A stretch of 64,000 bases of DNA from the NCBI GenBank assembly GCA_020740775.1, contig JAHEWK010000048.1, positions 1 to 64,000 on the forward strand, in the 5' to 3' direction. Below, one piece after another: positions 45,963 to 56,033 of the stretch. A model generated the notes under the pieces. That model saw only the letters and a program-made list of their open reading frames with translations, searched no databases and was not told where the DNA came from. The position numbers were made by a program, and so were the translations under genes. Numbering within the stretch: the stretch's first letter is position 1; every line of letters begins with the position of its first letter. The stretch is from Ilyonectria destructans. Taxonomy: Eukaryota; Ascomycota; Sordariomycetes; Hypocreales; Nectriaceae.

Positions 45963-48900
45963 TTAGTGTGCCTGAGGCTTCTGGTCCATGTCAAGCCTCC
46001 CCGTTGCAATGGCAAATTTGATCGTCGCCCGTACTGCCCGCATGTCTGGCGCCCATTTGTCACCGTCAGACGCCGCCTTTCCTCCCAGGAAGTATGATAG
46101 GTTTCCCATCTTTGTCTGTGAGCATCGCAGCATGCCTTCTCGTTGCGCGGTCCATTTTGTGCAGCGGAATAGGAAGTGTTCCACTGTCTCTGATGCTTGC
46201 CCGCATTCGCAAGTGTCCGATTCCATTGCTCCTATCTTGCACAGAAAGCTGTTAAGTCTCGCCATTCCGGTGCGGAGCTGCGACAGTACGTCTGCTTCCT
46301 TCCTCTTCAGCGGGTCATATAGAGTACGGGTATGCTTGCTTGGCAGTGCCGTGTCTATCTGCTTCGAGTATTTCCCGACTCTTTCTGGTAGTGTTCTTGT
46401 TTGCCGCTGCTTGGTTATCGCTAGTCTTATCCTTGTGGATCTTGCTAGATGTGGTGGCACGTCTGGTCTGCATTCTCCTTCTGTGGCCTTCCGCGCTGCT
46501 GCTTTGGCTTTTGTTCCCAGCGCGAAATCCTCTTCTCCTGCTGGAACCCACAACATCCGGAGAGAGTGGCCCTCGTCTTCGAGACGCTTGATATGGTCGT
46601 ATATTTGCCGTATGATCTGTTGGCCGGATTGTTGTCGTGGCCGCCGTATGACTTCTAGTGCGGAGCGGCTGCTCGTCATGACAGTCATATCCCGCCGGCA
46701 GAGTCCAGACGGCATACATCTCAATACCATCTCTATAGCTCCTAGCTCGGCGATGTATAGGTTCAGCTCCTCCGTCAATCCGAGAGTGATGGAGTAGCTG
46801 GCCACTACCTCGTCATCGTTATTGATCGCCGTGTCTCGTACGACACCTCCCATGCCTACCATGCCCCTTCTCTGCGAGGAGCAGGTGGCAATGACTATGC
46901 CATCCACCCTCTTTGCTTCTTCCGCCGCTCTCTCCCGGTCAGGGTCGCACGACACCGGGATACGGTCTCGCCATGGTGGTAACGCGTACTCCCGAATGAT
47001 CTCCATTCGTTCAGTGGCTGTTTCCCCTTGTACTTGAGCAATCCTCTGCATCGGCGATACGAATCGGCGACACACTTTCACTTTCAGTGTCGCCAACGGG
47101 TGTGTCCTGGGAAGGGTCCGGAGGTTGATCCAAAACCTTGTTGCCGCTTGCGCATGCCGTTCTTGCACCGATTGGATGCTAGCTTCGGCCTCTGCCACCG
47201 CCGTTGCGACGGTCCGGAAAGCTCCCGTGATCGCCTGTGCTCCAACCATCTGTGCCTTGTCCAGCCAAGCAGCTTCTCTAATGCCACATGAGTGCGCCCA
47301 CACGCTGGACGCATAGTCCATGGTGGGAGCTACTGTTGCTACGAACAGTTGTCTTGCCGTCCGCGGTGACAGCATTTTCAGTCTTCTCAAACACATAGCA
47401 GCCGAGAGCCCCTTTGCGGCGGCTCTAGCTATGTGTTCCTTGTACCGCAGTTTCGCGTCCATGACCACTCCCAGGATCTTGGCGCTCGCTTTGGGTTTGA
47501 CTACTTTTCCTTTGATCATGAACGGTTTGTCGCTGGTACGCGCGGCGTTTCGCGTGAAATGCACGATGGCCGTTTTGTCTCCGTTGAACGTCGCACCGCT
47601 CCGTCTTTCCCAGCCCAGTGCTTCGTCTATAATTGATTGGATGCCGGCTCGATTCTCCTCCGCTGTTGGTCCCACTACCCAGGCTGAGTAGTCGTCCACG
47701 AATGCCATCGAACCACCTCTTGCGTTGATTCTTCTCTGCACTAAATCTGCATTGAAGAACAAGAACAACACCGACGACAGCGGTGATCCTTGCGGGAGAC
47801 CTGCCTGTGGCAACTCCCGTAGCTGTGACGTGTGCCCATTTACCACCACGGTGGCCATTCGTCCAGAGCAGAAGGCGTCAATCCATCTCACCAGTCCACC
47901 AGGTATGCCTCTCGCCTTCAGCCTCTCCAGTAGTCGTTCTTTGAACACTCCATTGTAAGCGCCTTTGACGTCGAAACTGATTAGACTGAGCACCCTGCCG
48001 GCCCTCCATGCCTTATAGATCTGCTCCTGCAGCAGTATCAGTGCTTGTTCGGCTGACCTTCGCTTCCTTGCCCCGAAGTGGTTTGCGGGCAGCAGTCCAT
48101 AGCTCTCCACAACATAGGATATCCGCTCTGCAACGACTGCCTCGAGTATCTTGCCCAGTGTTGACAGCAGCGATATCGGTCTCCATGCCTTGGCCACTGT
48201 GTAGTCTCCCTTATCTGCTTTCTTTAGCGGGATGATCTTCGCACTCCTCCATTGGTGGGGTACCACACCATCCCTGAGGGATGAGTCGAAGAGGTGCAAG
48301 ACACGGTATCTAACCACTGGCCAAAGCTGTTTCCACACCATTGCTGGCAGACCATCCTCTCCAGGCGCTTTCCAAGGTTTCGCTGATAGCACTTTTCCTT
48401 CAACTTCCTCCATGGTGAGGTCTGGCATGTGCACTTCCCTCCGTTGCGGTCGGTCACCTTCATCTTCAATCCTGGCCGGCAACGGCGGGAAGAACGTGCT
48501 GAACAGCTCCTCTGCCTGCTCCACCCTATCTTTCGTGGTGGAGCCGTCTTGTCTCTTCAAAGGGGGTACCCTGTTGTCCATGATGTCTTTTCCAGGTTTC
48601 AAGTATTTGGCCGCCTTCCATATGTTGACATCTTCTGCCAGGAAATCGTCCCAGTGCAGTTTCTTCCGTTTCCGGATGGCATCATGGTACTCCTTGGATG
48701 CTTCCTTGGCCCGTCTTTCCAGGTCGTGCCTCATCTGACCTGCTCGCCGCTGTACCCTGGCCTGATTCCGCCAGAACGTATACACCTGCCGAAGTCTTGT
48801 CAAATCCTTCGTCCACCAGCGCTTCGCGTACGGTACTGGTTGTGCTCGGGGCGTCAGCTCGTGGATCGCCTCGAGGATGACCCTCATTAACTGGTCTGTC

Positions 48901-49742
48901 TGTTCCTGCACGCCGACAGTCCAGGGAAGCTCTCGGAGATTGTCCTCCACCCTGGTTCTGATTGTTGTCCATGGTGCATTCTTGAACAACAGTCTTTCCG
49001 CGGCAATCCGATCAGGCCTCGCGAGATCGAACGTCGTTTGGATCGCCCGGTGGTCCGATCCGTGTTCTGTCGGGTGTATGGAGCACGTCACCATTTCGTC
49101 TGCCACTTCCGCCGTCGCCAGCACCAGGTCGATTGTGCTTTCCTTGTCGGGGCCTTGCCATGTCTTTGTGCCTCTCGGGAGAAGGCTGCAAAGACCGTGT
49201 TCGTTCATGAGGTCGATGATCGGTTCGGCCTCGCTTTGCCTTACCAATGGCACGTCGTCTCCTCCCCACAGCCGGTCGTGCTGGTTAAAATCTCCTGCCA
49301 GTAAGACGTCCACCACCATCCCTGTCCTGCTCCTGAGGTCGAGGATCACCTGGTGCAGGGTATGGCATGTGTGTCGAAGAGTCTGAGGCTTGCCCCCCGG
49401 CACGTACACTGACACGACCAACACTATTCGGTCCGGAAGTCGTATGGTTGCTGCTGTCAAGTCCGGGGACTGTATTGGTACTTGCTCGGCCTCCAAATCC
49501 CTATTCACCCACAACATGCTCCGGATTGGCCATCTGCCATCTCTCCAAATTGTGGGAACCATTTTGATCCATTTGGGGTGTCCCATGGGGACTGTGAGAA
49601 GTTTGCCGTCAATTTTCCGTGCCTGTGGTTCTTGGATCGCTATAACTGCAAAATCTTGGAGTCGCTTATCGTTCATTAGGCTTTCATGTACCATATCCTG
49701 TTTTCTCACATTCAGTTGGATTACCTGAAACATCCTACTCAT
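45963..49742 (-). CDS. LINE ORF2: endonuclease-reverse transcriptase-RNase H-like
   Basis: 1259 aa starting at ATG 49742, chosen because it overlaps the ORF1 stop. The frame is open further upstream but that part overlaps ORF1. The N-terminus is an APE-type endonuclease (QEPQ at about 38-40, GDFN at 150-153, SDHRA at about 235). The RT domain covers about 470-740, with LPQGSPLSS and FVDD near residue 680. An RNase-H-like region follows (ELNLYIAELGAIEM), but the positions of the later catalytic acids read MTSSRSA and LGTKAKAA instead of the usual Asp motifs, so RNase H activity is doubtful. A C-terminal CCHC-type motif (CECGQ...VEHFLFRC) ends the protein. The enzyme nicks target DNA and primes reverse transcription there. 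Confidence 0.92.
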   Translation of the reverse strand: MSRMFQVIQLNVRKQDMVHESLMNDKRLQDFAVIAIQEPQARKIDGKLLTVPMGHPKWIKMVPTIWRDGRWPIRSMLWVNRDLEAEQVPIQSPDLTAATIRLPDRIVLVVSVYVPGGKPQTLRHTCHTLHQVILDLRSRTGMVVDVLLAGDFNQHDRLWGGDDVPLVRQSEAEPIIDLMNEHGLCSLLPRGTKTWQGPDKESTIDLVLATAEVADEMVTCSIHPTEHGSDHRAIQTTFDLARPDRIAAERLLFKNAPWTTIRTRVEDNLRELPWTVGVQEQTDQLMRVILEAIHELTPRAQPVPYAKRWWTKDLTRLRQVYTFWRNQARVQRRAGQMRHDLERRAKEASKEYHDAIRKRKKLHWDDFLAEDVNIWKAAKYLKPGKDIMDNRVPPLKRQDGSTTKDRVEQAEELFSTFFPPLPARIEDEGDRPQRREVHMPDLTMEEVEGKVLSAKPWKAPGEDGLPAMVWKQLWPVVRYRVLHLFDSSLRDGVVPHQWRSAKIIPLKKADKGDYTVAKAWRPISLLSTLGKILEAVVAERISYVVESYGLLPANHFGARKRRSAEQALILLQEQIYKAWRAGRVLSLISFDVKGAYNGVFKERLLERLKARGIPGGLVRWIDAFCSGRMATVVVNGHTSQLRELPQAGLPQGSPLSSVLFLFFNADLVQRRINARGGSMAFVDDYSAWVVGPTAEENRAGIQSIIDEALGWERRSGATFNGDKTAIVHFTRNAARTSDKPFMIKGKVVKPKASAKILGVVMDAKLRYKEHIARAAAKGLSAAMCLRRLKMLSPRTARQLFVATVAPTMDYASSVWAHSCGIREAAWLDKAQMVGAQAITGAFRTVATAVAEAEASIQSVQERHAQAATRFWINLRTLPRTHPLATLKVKVCRRFVSPMQRIAQVQGETATERMEIIREYALPPWRDRIPVSCDPDRERAAEEAKRVDGIVIATCSSQRRGMVGMGGVVRDTAINNDDEVVASYSITLGLTEELNLYIAELGAIEMVLRCMPSGLCRRDMTVMTSSRSALEVIRRPRQQSGQQIIRQIYDHIKRLEDEGHSLRMLWVPAGEEDFALGTKAKAAARKATEGECRPDVPPHLARSTRIRLAITKQRQTRTLPERVGKYSKQIDTALPSKHTRTLYDPLKRKEADVLSQLRTGMARLNSFLCKIGAMESDTCECGQASETVEHFLFRCTKWTAQREGMLRCSQTKMGNLSYFLGGKAASDGDKWAPDMRAVRATIKFAIATGRLDMDQKPQAH

Positions 49743-51045
49743 GCCGGGTAGGATAGAGTTTCGGGCAGCTTCTGCTGAACGACTCGTGCGGTCCACCACA
49801 GGGCACACACTTGGGTACCTGCGTCTGGCACTCACTATGATGATGGCCTTCGGCGGCGCATCTCGCACATACCCGATTCTTGCTGCACGAGAAGGCCTTA
49901 TGGCCAAGCTCCTGGCAGTTGTAGCATTGTATCGGTCCGGTTCTCCGCTCGAACGCGTTGGTGTATGCCGATTCACCGGCTGCAAGGAAGTAGCGTTCCT
50001 GTAGGAGTCTCCTAGCATCGCTGTTTTTGGTAAGGTATGCCACCATGGATCCATACGCCTTTGCGCTGTCCTTTCGGCTCAACCAGGCGATCTTTGCAAT
50101 TTGGATTTCGTTCTCTTGGCCCAAGGCTTCCATTGCTCCAGGGAGGACCTTGCCTTCCTGGTCAAGGACGGCGGTACGGTTCACATTGTCAACTTTGACG
50201 GGGTACAGTTGGTCTCGGAGCACCCTCGTGCCTGGGGCCTTCTTGGCCTCGATGATCATCTTGATCCTCTTCAATTCTTCCTCATTCCTACCGATGATCC
50301 TCAGGCGCTTGGTATTTCGTCCATCTCTGGTTACCGCAACACATCGCCAGCTAGGTTGGTCGCTGGATGCTCGCATTTCCTGTTCAATGGTCCTGCGAAT
50401 GACTGCTGGTGCAGTATCTCCAATATGATCCTCGGGCACCCTAGATGTGTCTACTGTGCAGAACATCGGTTCCGGGGTTGCTGATCGGACCGTGGATGGG
50501 CTTTGAGTGGTGATACTAGCAGGCGTCATTCTAGCAGCATCTGCATATGTCTGACCAGGCGACCTTGCTGCATGAGCATTGTTTAAGGCGTCCAGTTGTA
50601 GCCGGGTCTGCTCCAACTCGCTGCAAACCTGGGTAAGCTGCTCTCGGACTTGAGATAATTCTTGTGCCATCTGGGCCGTGGTCCTAGTGACTTCTTCAGC
50701 CATGCGGTCGCTAAGTTTTGTAAACTCGAGCTGAAACTCTGCCTTCATCGTTGCCATTCTCTTATTGAAGTCTTGTTCTAGGAGTCGTTCCAGACCCTGG
50801 ATTGCCTCCGTCATGCTGCCAGCTGCCTTAGGCGTGGTCCTTTTCTTAGTTCTGGTGTGACTCAGAGCTTCCTCACTGCTCTCCTCCTCCTGCCATTCCA
50901 TATCACCATTTTGCTGTTCGGATTCCAATGCCCTCGTCGTTCTGGTCCTTTTACGCAGGGGACGATGATATCCCCCGCCCGGAACATCCGGTTCGCCTTC
51001 CATGACGACAATGACGTCTGAAGCGGGGTTCGCAACACCAGACAT
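49735..51045 (-). CDS. LINE ORF1: gag-like RNA-binding protein with CCHC fingers
   Basis: 436 aa from ATG 51045 to TAG 49735-49737. The N-terminus is Arg/Glu-rich and basic. A long helical region about residues 85-165 (repeated Glu/Gln/Leu heptads) should form a coiled coil. The C-terminus carries clustered CCHC zinc knuckles (CYNCQELGHKAFSC, CARCAAEGHHHSEC, CVPCGGPHESFSRSC). Such ORF1 proteins bind element RNA and form the ribonucleoprotein. The first 145 residues are matched by a second genomic fragment at 60006-60430. Confidence 0.9.
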   Translation of the reverse strand: MSGVANPASDVIVVMEGEPDVPGGGYHRPLRKRTRTTRALESEQQNGDMEWQEEESSEEALSHTRTKKRTTPKAAGSMTEAIQGLERLLEQDFNKRMATMKAEFQLEFTKLSDRMAEEVTRTTAQMAQELSQVREQLTQVCSELEQTRLQLDALNNAHAARSPGQTYADAARMTPASITTQSPSTVRSATPEPMFCTVDTSRVPEDHIGDTAPAVIRRTIEQEMRASSDQPSWRCVAVTRDGRNTKRLRIIGRNEEELKRIKMIIEAKKAPGTRVLRDQLYPVKVDNVNRTAVLDQEGKVLPGAMEALGQENEIQIAKIAWLSRKDSAKAYGSMVAYLTKNSDARRLLQERYFLAAGESAYTNAFERRTGPIQCYNCQELGHKAFSCSKNRVCARCAAEGHHHSECQTQVPKCVPCGGPHESFSRSCPKLYPTRHE

Positions 51046-51154
51046 CCGCCAAAGGCCTGAATCTCCGCCAAGCGGCTACCGGGTATTTCAAAAGTTATAA
51101 AGAAGATAAATAATGAGATTTCGAGAAGTGTCCGACTTCCTGGAGCTCTCCCTC

Positions 51155-51166
51155 TGGAGACTATGG
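51155..51166. repeat. LINE target-site duplication, 5' side
   Basis: TGGAGACTATGG, identical to 45692-45703. Confidence 0.85.
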
Positions 51167-51191
51167 CCTGTCAGGTGGCGACTGATACACT

Positions 51192-51750
51192 GGCGCCCGG
51201 GCGGGCGCGTTTTCTGACTAATCACCTAAAAATGCGCATTCCCATTGGCTCTTGTGGGTGGATCTGGAACAAAGCTCCTTCCGTACAGACAGACTACTTT
51301 CCAATTGTGTATTCTGTAACTGAATTCGAGGGTTAACTTTGATTGAAAAATAATGATAAAACTAAAAAGAAGAAAGAAGAAACGAAGCTCATATTCGACT
51401 ATAATGTCGTGTTCTCAAGTGTGAGGTTTACTGCTGCTCTTTCATCTTTCAACTTACTGTCCTATTGAACGTTATTGAGATCTCATTCAGTCCTGAGACT
51501 TGTTTGCCAATGGATTATTGTCCATCTCTCCAGCGGAAATAGGTCCTAGCACTTTAATCCTTTTTCATGCATTTCACGTACGACACCATCTTTTCCTTTG
51601 CCTGTCCTCTTAATATTATTGAAACGATACACCGCTTGATGTTTGCTTGTCGCACAGTAATAAAAGGCAAAGCCTGTGACAAGCCCCGCAGAGCCAGCCA
51701 ATGGGAATGCGCATTTTTAGGTGATTAGTCAGAAAACGCGCCCGGGCGCC
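51192..51750. mobile_element. 559-bp inverted-repeat element with GGCGCC ends
   Basis: Inverted repeats of about 55-59 bp, starting GGCGCCCGGGCG and including CCTAAAAATGCGCATTCCC, lie at 51192-51250 and 51696-51750. They differ by one 4-bp insertion. The 445-bp interior has no ORF. The flanks show no obvious target duplication, but GGCGCC occurs again just to the right (near 51762-51776), next to the hAT insertion, so the right boundary may be displaced. Probably a MITE of unassigned superfamily. Confidence 0.7.
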
Positions 51751-51912
51751 AAATTTAAAATGGCGCCCAGGCGCCAGCAGACTTCTCAACAAGCAGTACT
51801 GATTGATAAGGCCTATACTGATACTGATTGATTGATTACTATGTTTACTGATACTGATTGATTAGCTTATCAGTAAGTGGCAAGACATGCTGCTGTTGCA
51901 ACGATCTTCAGC

Positions 51913-53636
51913 CTAATTGTCATCATTTGGTAGTACGTGCACCTTCCGAATGAGGTCATTCTTGTTCCAGTTCCCAATACACTCTGTCATCTCAATGTTC
52001 TCCGCCCCGAGGCGTGCACGGTCATACGAAACAGTACGCCGAGCCCCTGAAAAGACACGTTCCGCCTTATCCGACATAGGCGGAATCGAAAGTACGTTAA
52101 TAGCCATCTTATGTAGCCGGGGGTATTCGATCCGTTGCTCTTCTCTGCTCCACCAGGCAAGCGGAGTAACTGCGATCTTGCATGGAGAACCATTAATAAA
52201 CTTCTCCAGCTCATCCTCGTCGTCATATGCCTCCGTCACATCGAGCGACTGCGCCAGTTTATCGTACGCTGTCATCTGGATCTCCGAAGCCTCCTCCGGA
52301 GAAGTGGTAACAGGGAGATCTTTGTACTGACTCCAGATCTGCCTAGCCTTATTGATTGCACTGTCATGCCAATCAACGTGCCAGTTCTGGCGGAGGTACT
52401 TCAATCGCTTTGATGGGTGGAGAAGCAATGCCGCGGAATATACAGGCGTCTCATCGGTCTTAAAGTAGTACTTATCAAGCACAAACCAGCCCATGTGGAT
52501 AGAGTGGATAAGGCGTTGATGATCGGCGTACGTCTTCTATAAATAGTTAGTACCATAAGGCTAAATAAGGTCGCAACTAGTATATACCTTAGCATCTTCG
52601 AAATGCTTGAGCAGGATATCCATGTGGTAAAGTAGCTGATCTAACGACGACCACTTCTTCTGCTGAGCCTGCGTAGCCTGCCAGAACGGTTGGAGGAAGT
52701 CCGCCGTCAATCTGAGGACATCCCAGTCATCCTGTGTGAGACTATCGTCGCCCAAGGCTTTATGATGATCTTGTTGAAAGACCATAAGTTTGTCTTTCTT
52801 CTCGAGTGCAGTACGAAGCAACATGTACCATGAATTCCACCTGGTTGCATTGTCAATGCCGAGTACACGGCCTGCCAGGCGCTCCCAAGCATCGCTGTGT
52901 ATTGTAGAACTCCGTATAAACACGGCGATATTGTGTAGTTTGCCAAGGGGGCCCATCGAGCGCCATCCGGATCGATCCTCCGGCACATTTCGCTGCTTGC
53001 CCTTGCTACTCTTCTGCTGCAATTTCGCCTGTAGAGACTCAACAACTGTGGTATTTACGTTGCTATCTGCCTCTTCAATGGCAGCATTGAGTGCCTCTTT
53101 GCTGGAGGCGAAGAGAAACGCCTGGAGGCACAGATTGATAATATGGCCTCCACATCGAACGCGGCGATCAATGGGGTCGAATCCAATGCCATATTCGTTC
53201 GCCAATGCCGTTGACAAAGCTCGACACGTGTAAATGCTACTTCAAGAGACTGTTGAAGTGCCTTCTTGGCTGGCCTTTCTTCATCGTCAATGATAATACA
53301 GTGGCCACTTCGCATATGCCGTTTGGCGCTTGTAGTGGAGACTGTACGCCATGGCGGATTGTGACAGTGTTGACAATACCAGAGTCTCTGGTTATTCTGG
53401 TGTGTCTCTTCGTCTCCTTGGGGCACGCGGAAGTGCTTCCAGGTTTCTGGCGCGCGGAGTTTACGTTTCTTCGACTGAGATTGAGGATTAGACACGGAAG
53501 AAGCGGAGGAGGACGTGGAGGAAAATGATTGCTGTGAATGAGGCCGCACGGCTGCGGAGATGCTTGATTCTGGAGCTGGCGAGCTTAATTCTTCGTATTC
53601 AACGTCCCCTACAAATAGAGACGACCCGGTAGGCAT
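51913..53636 (-). pseudogene. hAT transposase lacking part of the catalytic core
   Basis: From ATG 53636 the protein has an N-terminal BED-type finger (WYCQHC...HMRSGH). It then joins GFDPIDRRVRCGGHIINLC in another frame near 53220. In related transposases about 200-250 residues, including the FDGWTS and DNA-N-D catalytic segments, lie between these parts, so an internal deletion has removed them. The rest is clean: DNATRWNSWY, a 51-bp GT-AG intron (52587-52537) with an ACTAAC branch site, and the C-terminal dimerisation domain (SDKAERVFSGARRT). It cannot catalyse transposition but retains the ends. Confidence 0.85.
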
Positions 53637-54998
53637 ATTGACGCTTGGTGTTTATTCATGCGTTACAAGTGCAAGCTATTGAAGTCCTTCAAGTTGTGTG
53701 CAAAGAGACAATCTATTTCAATCAGCACACCACCACCGCGTCCATGACTTGGACCCCGCCTTCAACGTCACCGTTTGGCCCTCCTAACGGCCCGCTGGCC
53801 AATGATCGGGCGCTGAAGGGCATCATCTCCTTGAGTCAAACTCGAAAAACCTTCGTCTCGCAGCTGCCCTGTCCCACCCGCGTCAGCTTCGCGTTCTTCT
53901 CGCGCCATTCTGGCGTTTGATTAGAATTGATATTGAGCTCGTTACTGAGCTTGCGTACGTACTCGTAAGGGTGAATGGTGGGCCATGGACGTTGAGCCTC
54001 CACGTCAAGGTCTGCAGGGGACCTGCAAAGTCGCTAGTACATCCGTCCAGGCGTGTATTTTGGTTTGGGCGCAGGTCCCTGATACCGACCGCTTGGACTC
54101 TTTGTCTTCGTCTTTCGTCAATAAATAAAGCGATATGAATTGGGATGGTGAGAGTAGAGAAAATACTTGAGAGACAAACAGCTTTCAAGCGAACTGGACT
54201 TGACTTAACCTGTGCTTTGGGTCGGGACATATCTGATGGTGACAACGGGGTCAGTATGCTGCGTCATACCCATGGCTTTCTCGACTACAAAACGACAACT
54301 TGGAAATATATCTTTAACCATGATGGGAATTGATACCAGACGGAAGGTCTCAGCAAGAGAAATTCCGTGACTATACTTTAACTTGTACGAATGTGATTCT
54401 CAGGAAGAGACCAGTGTGTTTATTGGCATCTCGATTGTTTTGCTCGAGAGTATGTTACTTGAGCCAACTTACCCTATATGCGCCAGATAGGGGCTACCGC
54501 GCATCCCGCGTATTTATAATGGTGGAGTGGGTATCTCTTAACTCAATGGCCTTGGGTTTCACCACCCAGATAATATGCACTTCGCCGTCTCTCACGTTAC
54601 AAATACTCTTCTTGGAAACCAGCCAGATAGTCCATTCAAAGTTATAAAATTAGGCTGCCGTTGAACATAGAGAAAGAATGCAATTCTGGACTTTTGTCAG
54701 GACGATGGTTTCGGTTGTAAGATACCTCGTTTACTATAGATGAACACAGTGCTACGGCTGTACCCGCTAACATATCTTAGCAGAACATCGGAAGATTCAC
54801 TAATTGCACACCATGCGTCGGAGCGTCGAGTGCGTAGTACTTGAATTCGGACTCTGCAGCAAGCAGCCAGGCCACATAATTTGGAAGCCAGATATAACCT
54901 GGTCACGTGCGTTACTGATTACTGATTGATTGATTAGGAGCTTACTGATACTGATATCATATCAGTATCAATCAGTAATCAGTACTGCTTGATAACTG
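53637..54998. other. right half of the hAT element, no recognised gene
   Basis: Plus-strand frames at 53645-53920 and 53917-54138 and overlapping minus-strand frames look weakly protein-like, but no family is recognised. They may be a captured host fragment or the remains of a second element ORF. Confidence 0.35.
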
Positions 54999-55026
54999 AC
55001 TGCTTGTTGAGAAGTCTGTCGCCACG

Positions 55027-55579
55027 GTACTAAACGTCCCAACAATTGCCTGTGCTCCCGCTTTCTGAACCCTGTTGATCGGTCCTTTGAGTATGTCTTT
55101 GACCCGATCGTTACAGGACTGTTAGCAACAGCCCGTTGCACTTTGTTGAGGTGAGGCCGCAGTGACACTGTGCTTGTCACTACGCTCTGCCCGGCTGGTA
55201 GGACACTTGCCTGGAAAATTGTTCCTCCGCTCATTCCTGGACAGCGGTCTCCATCCAAGTACTAGCCGAGACTGGCGACGACAGTGAGACCGGTAAAAAC
55301 GGATTGAGCAGCACCAGGGACGGGCCGTCCCGCTTGAAATGTGGAATCTACGTCCCCCATCACTATCTTGCCTTGGGATCTTGTGTGATGTGGATGTTAA
55401 GCAGCTCACAATACCGTGTGAGGTGGTACATGATCCTGACCCAATTAGAATAGAGATCACACAGACAGCCATCGCACACCCTCGCTAACCCTTCATTTAC
55501 TTTCAACAGTCAAGGTGATTAAAGATCTTTTACAATAACTCATGAGAGCAGAAGCACGTGGGTTTATTGCTTGACCACG
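55027..55579. other. intergenic; no gene seen
   Basis: Only short frames without domain signal; separates the hAT from the NLR fragment. Confidence 0.45.
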
Positions 55580-55774
55580 ATGGAGGTAGTCGGCGTTGCG
55601 GCCAACGTCATCGCTGTCGTTGATATTTCCATCAAGGTCGCATCGCTTTGCGTCCAGTACGCCAAGGACGTGAAAAATGCCGCCGCCGATGTCGAACAAC
55701 TCAAAAACGAGGTTACCAACCGAAAAGGAGTTACCGACGCAGTGCAGGAGTTGTCTGGGGGCGGGGGCCAATAA
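55580..55774 (+). pseudogene. orphan NLR N-terminal domain fragment (SesA/fungal-N type)
   Basis: ATG 55580 begins MEVVGVAANVIAVVDISIKV, then VQYAKDVKNAAADVEQLKNEV, the helical N-terminal domain found at the start of many fungal NLR and related proteins (SesA/HeLo-like group). The frame ends after 64 residues in a Gly-rich tail. No NACHT of its own follows. It lies 260 bp before the PNP-NACHT-WD40 gene on the same strand and is probably a truncated neighbouring NLR. Confidence 0.6.
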
Positions 55775-56033
55775 CATTTCTGCCCCTCCAGTTTTAGCTC
55801 TTGTCAGATAAACCAATGTTATTGGTCCGCTGTGTCGGTAGACTGTTTTTCCGTCCAGCTTACTCACCCCGAAGTGACTCAACAAACGAGAATCCATCTG
55901 AGCAAGGGCTCGCCCCGTAACCCCGCATCAGGCTCAAGAGGTTCTCGGATCGAAGCGAAGACCAAGTTCGGTTCCGATCTACCGATCTATCGATCTACCT
56001 GGGGTAGCGTGATCAAAACCTCTCACGCCGATA

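Larger units (their letters stand above)
45704..51154 (-). mobile_element. full-length Tad/I-like LINE (non-LTR retrotransposon)
   Basis: The element is bounded by a 12-bp target duplication TGGAGACTATGG at 45692-45703 and 51155-51166. It carries a 5' leader, ORF1, ORF2, an AATAAA-containing 3' end and a short TCCA repeat tail next to the 3' duplication. Both ORFs are free of stops. The two ORFs overlap by 8 nt (ATGAGTAG, 49742-49735), so the ORF2 start lies over the ORF1 stop, suggesting termination-reinitiation. It looks like a recent and possibly competent insertion, in sharp contrast to the RIP-damaged gypsy element. Confidence 0.93.
51778..55018 (-). mobile_element. hAT DNA transposon, internally deleted
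   Basis: Perfect 20-bp inverted repeats CAGACTTCTCAACAAGCAGT lie at 51778-51797 and 54999-55018, followed inward by ACTGATTGATT-type subterminal repeats on both sides. The interior encodes a BED-finger/hAT-C transposase on the minus strand. The flanking octamers (GGCGCCAG and TCGCCACG) are only partly alike, so a target duplication is not demonstrated. Confidence 0.85.

Noticed and set aside
45988..46797. 269-codon plus-strand frame opposite LINE ORF2
   Set aside because: Antisense shadow of the well-supported ORF2; no motif of its own.
51770..55026. 8-bp target duplication for the deleted hAT
   Set aside because: Octamers GGCGCCAG and TCGCCACG are only partly alike; not enough to claim.
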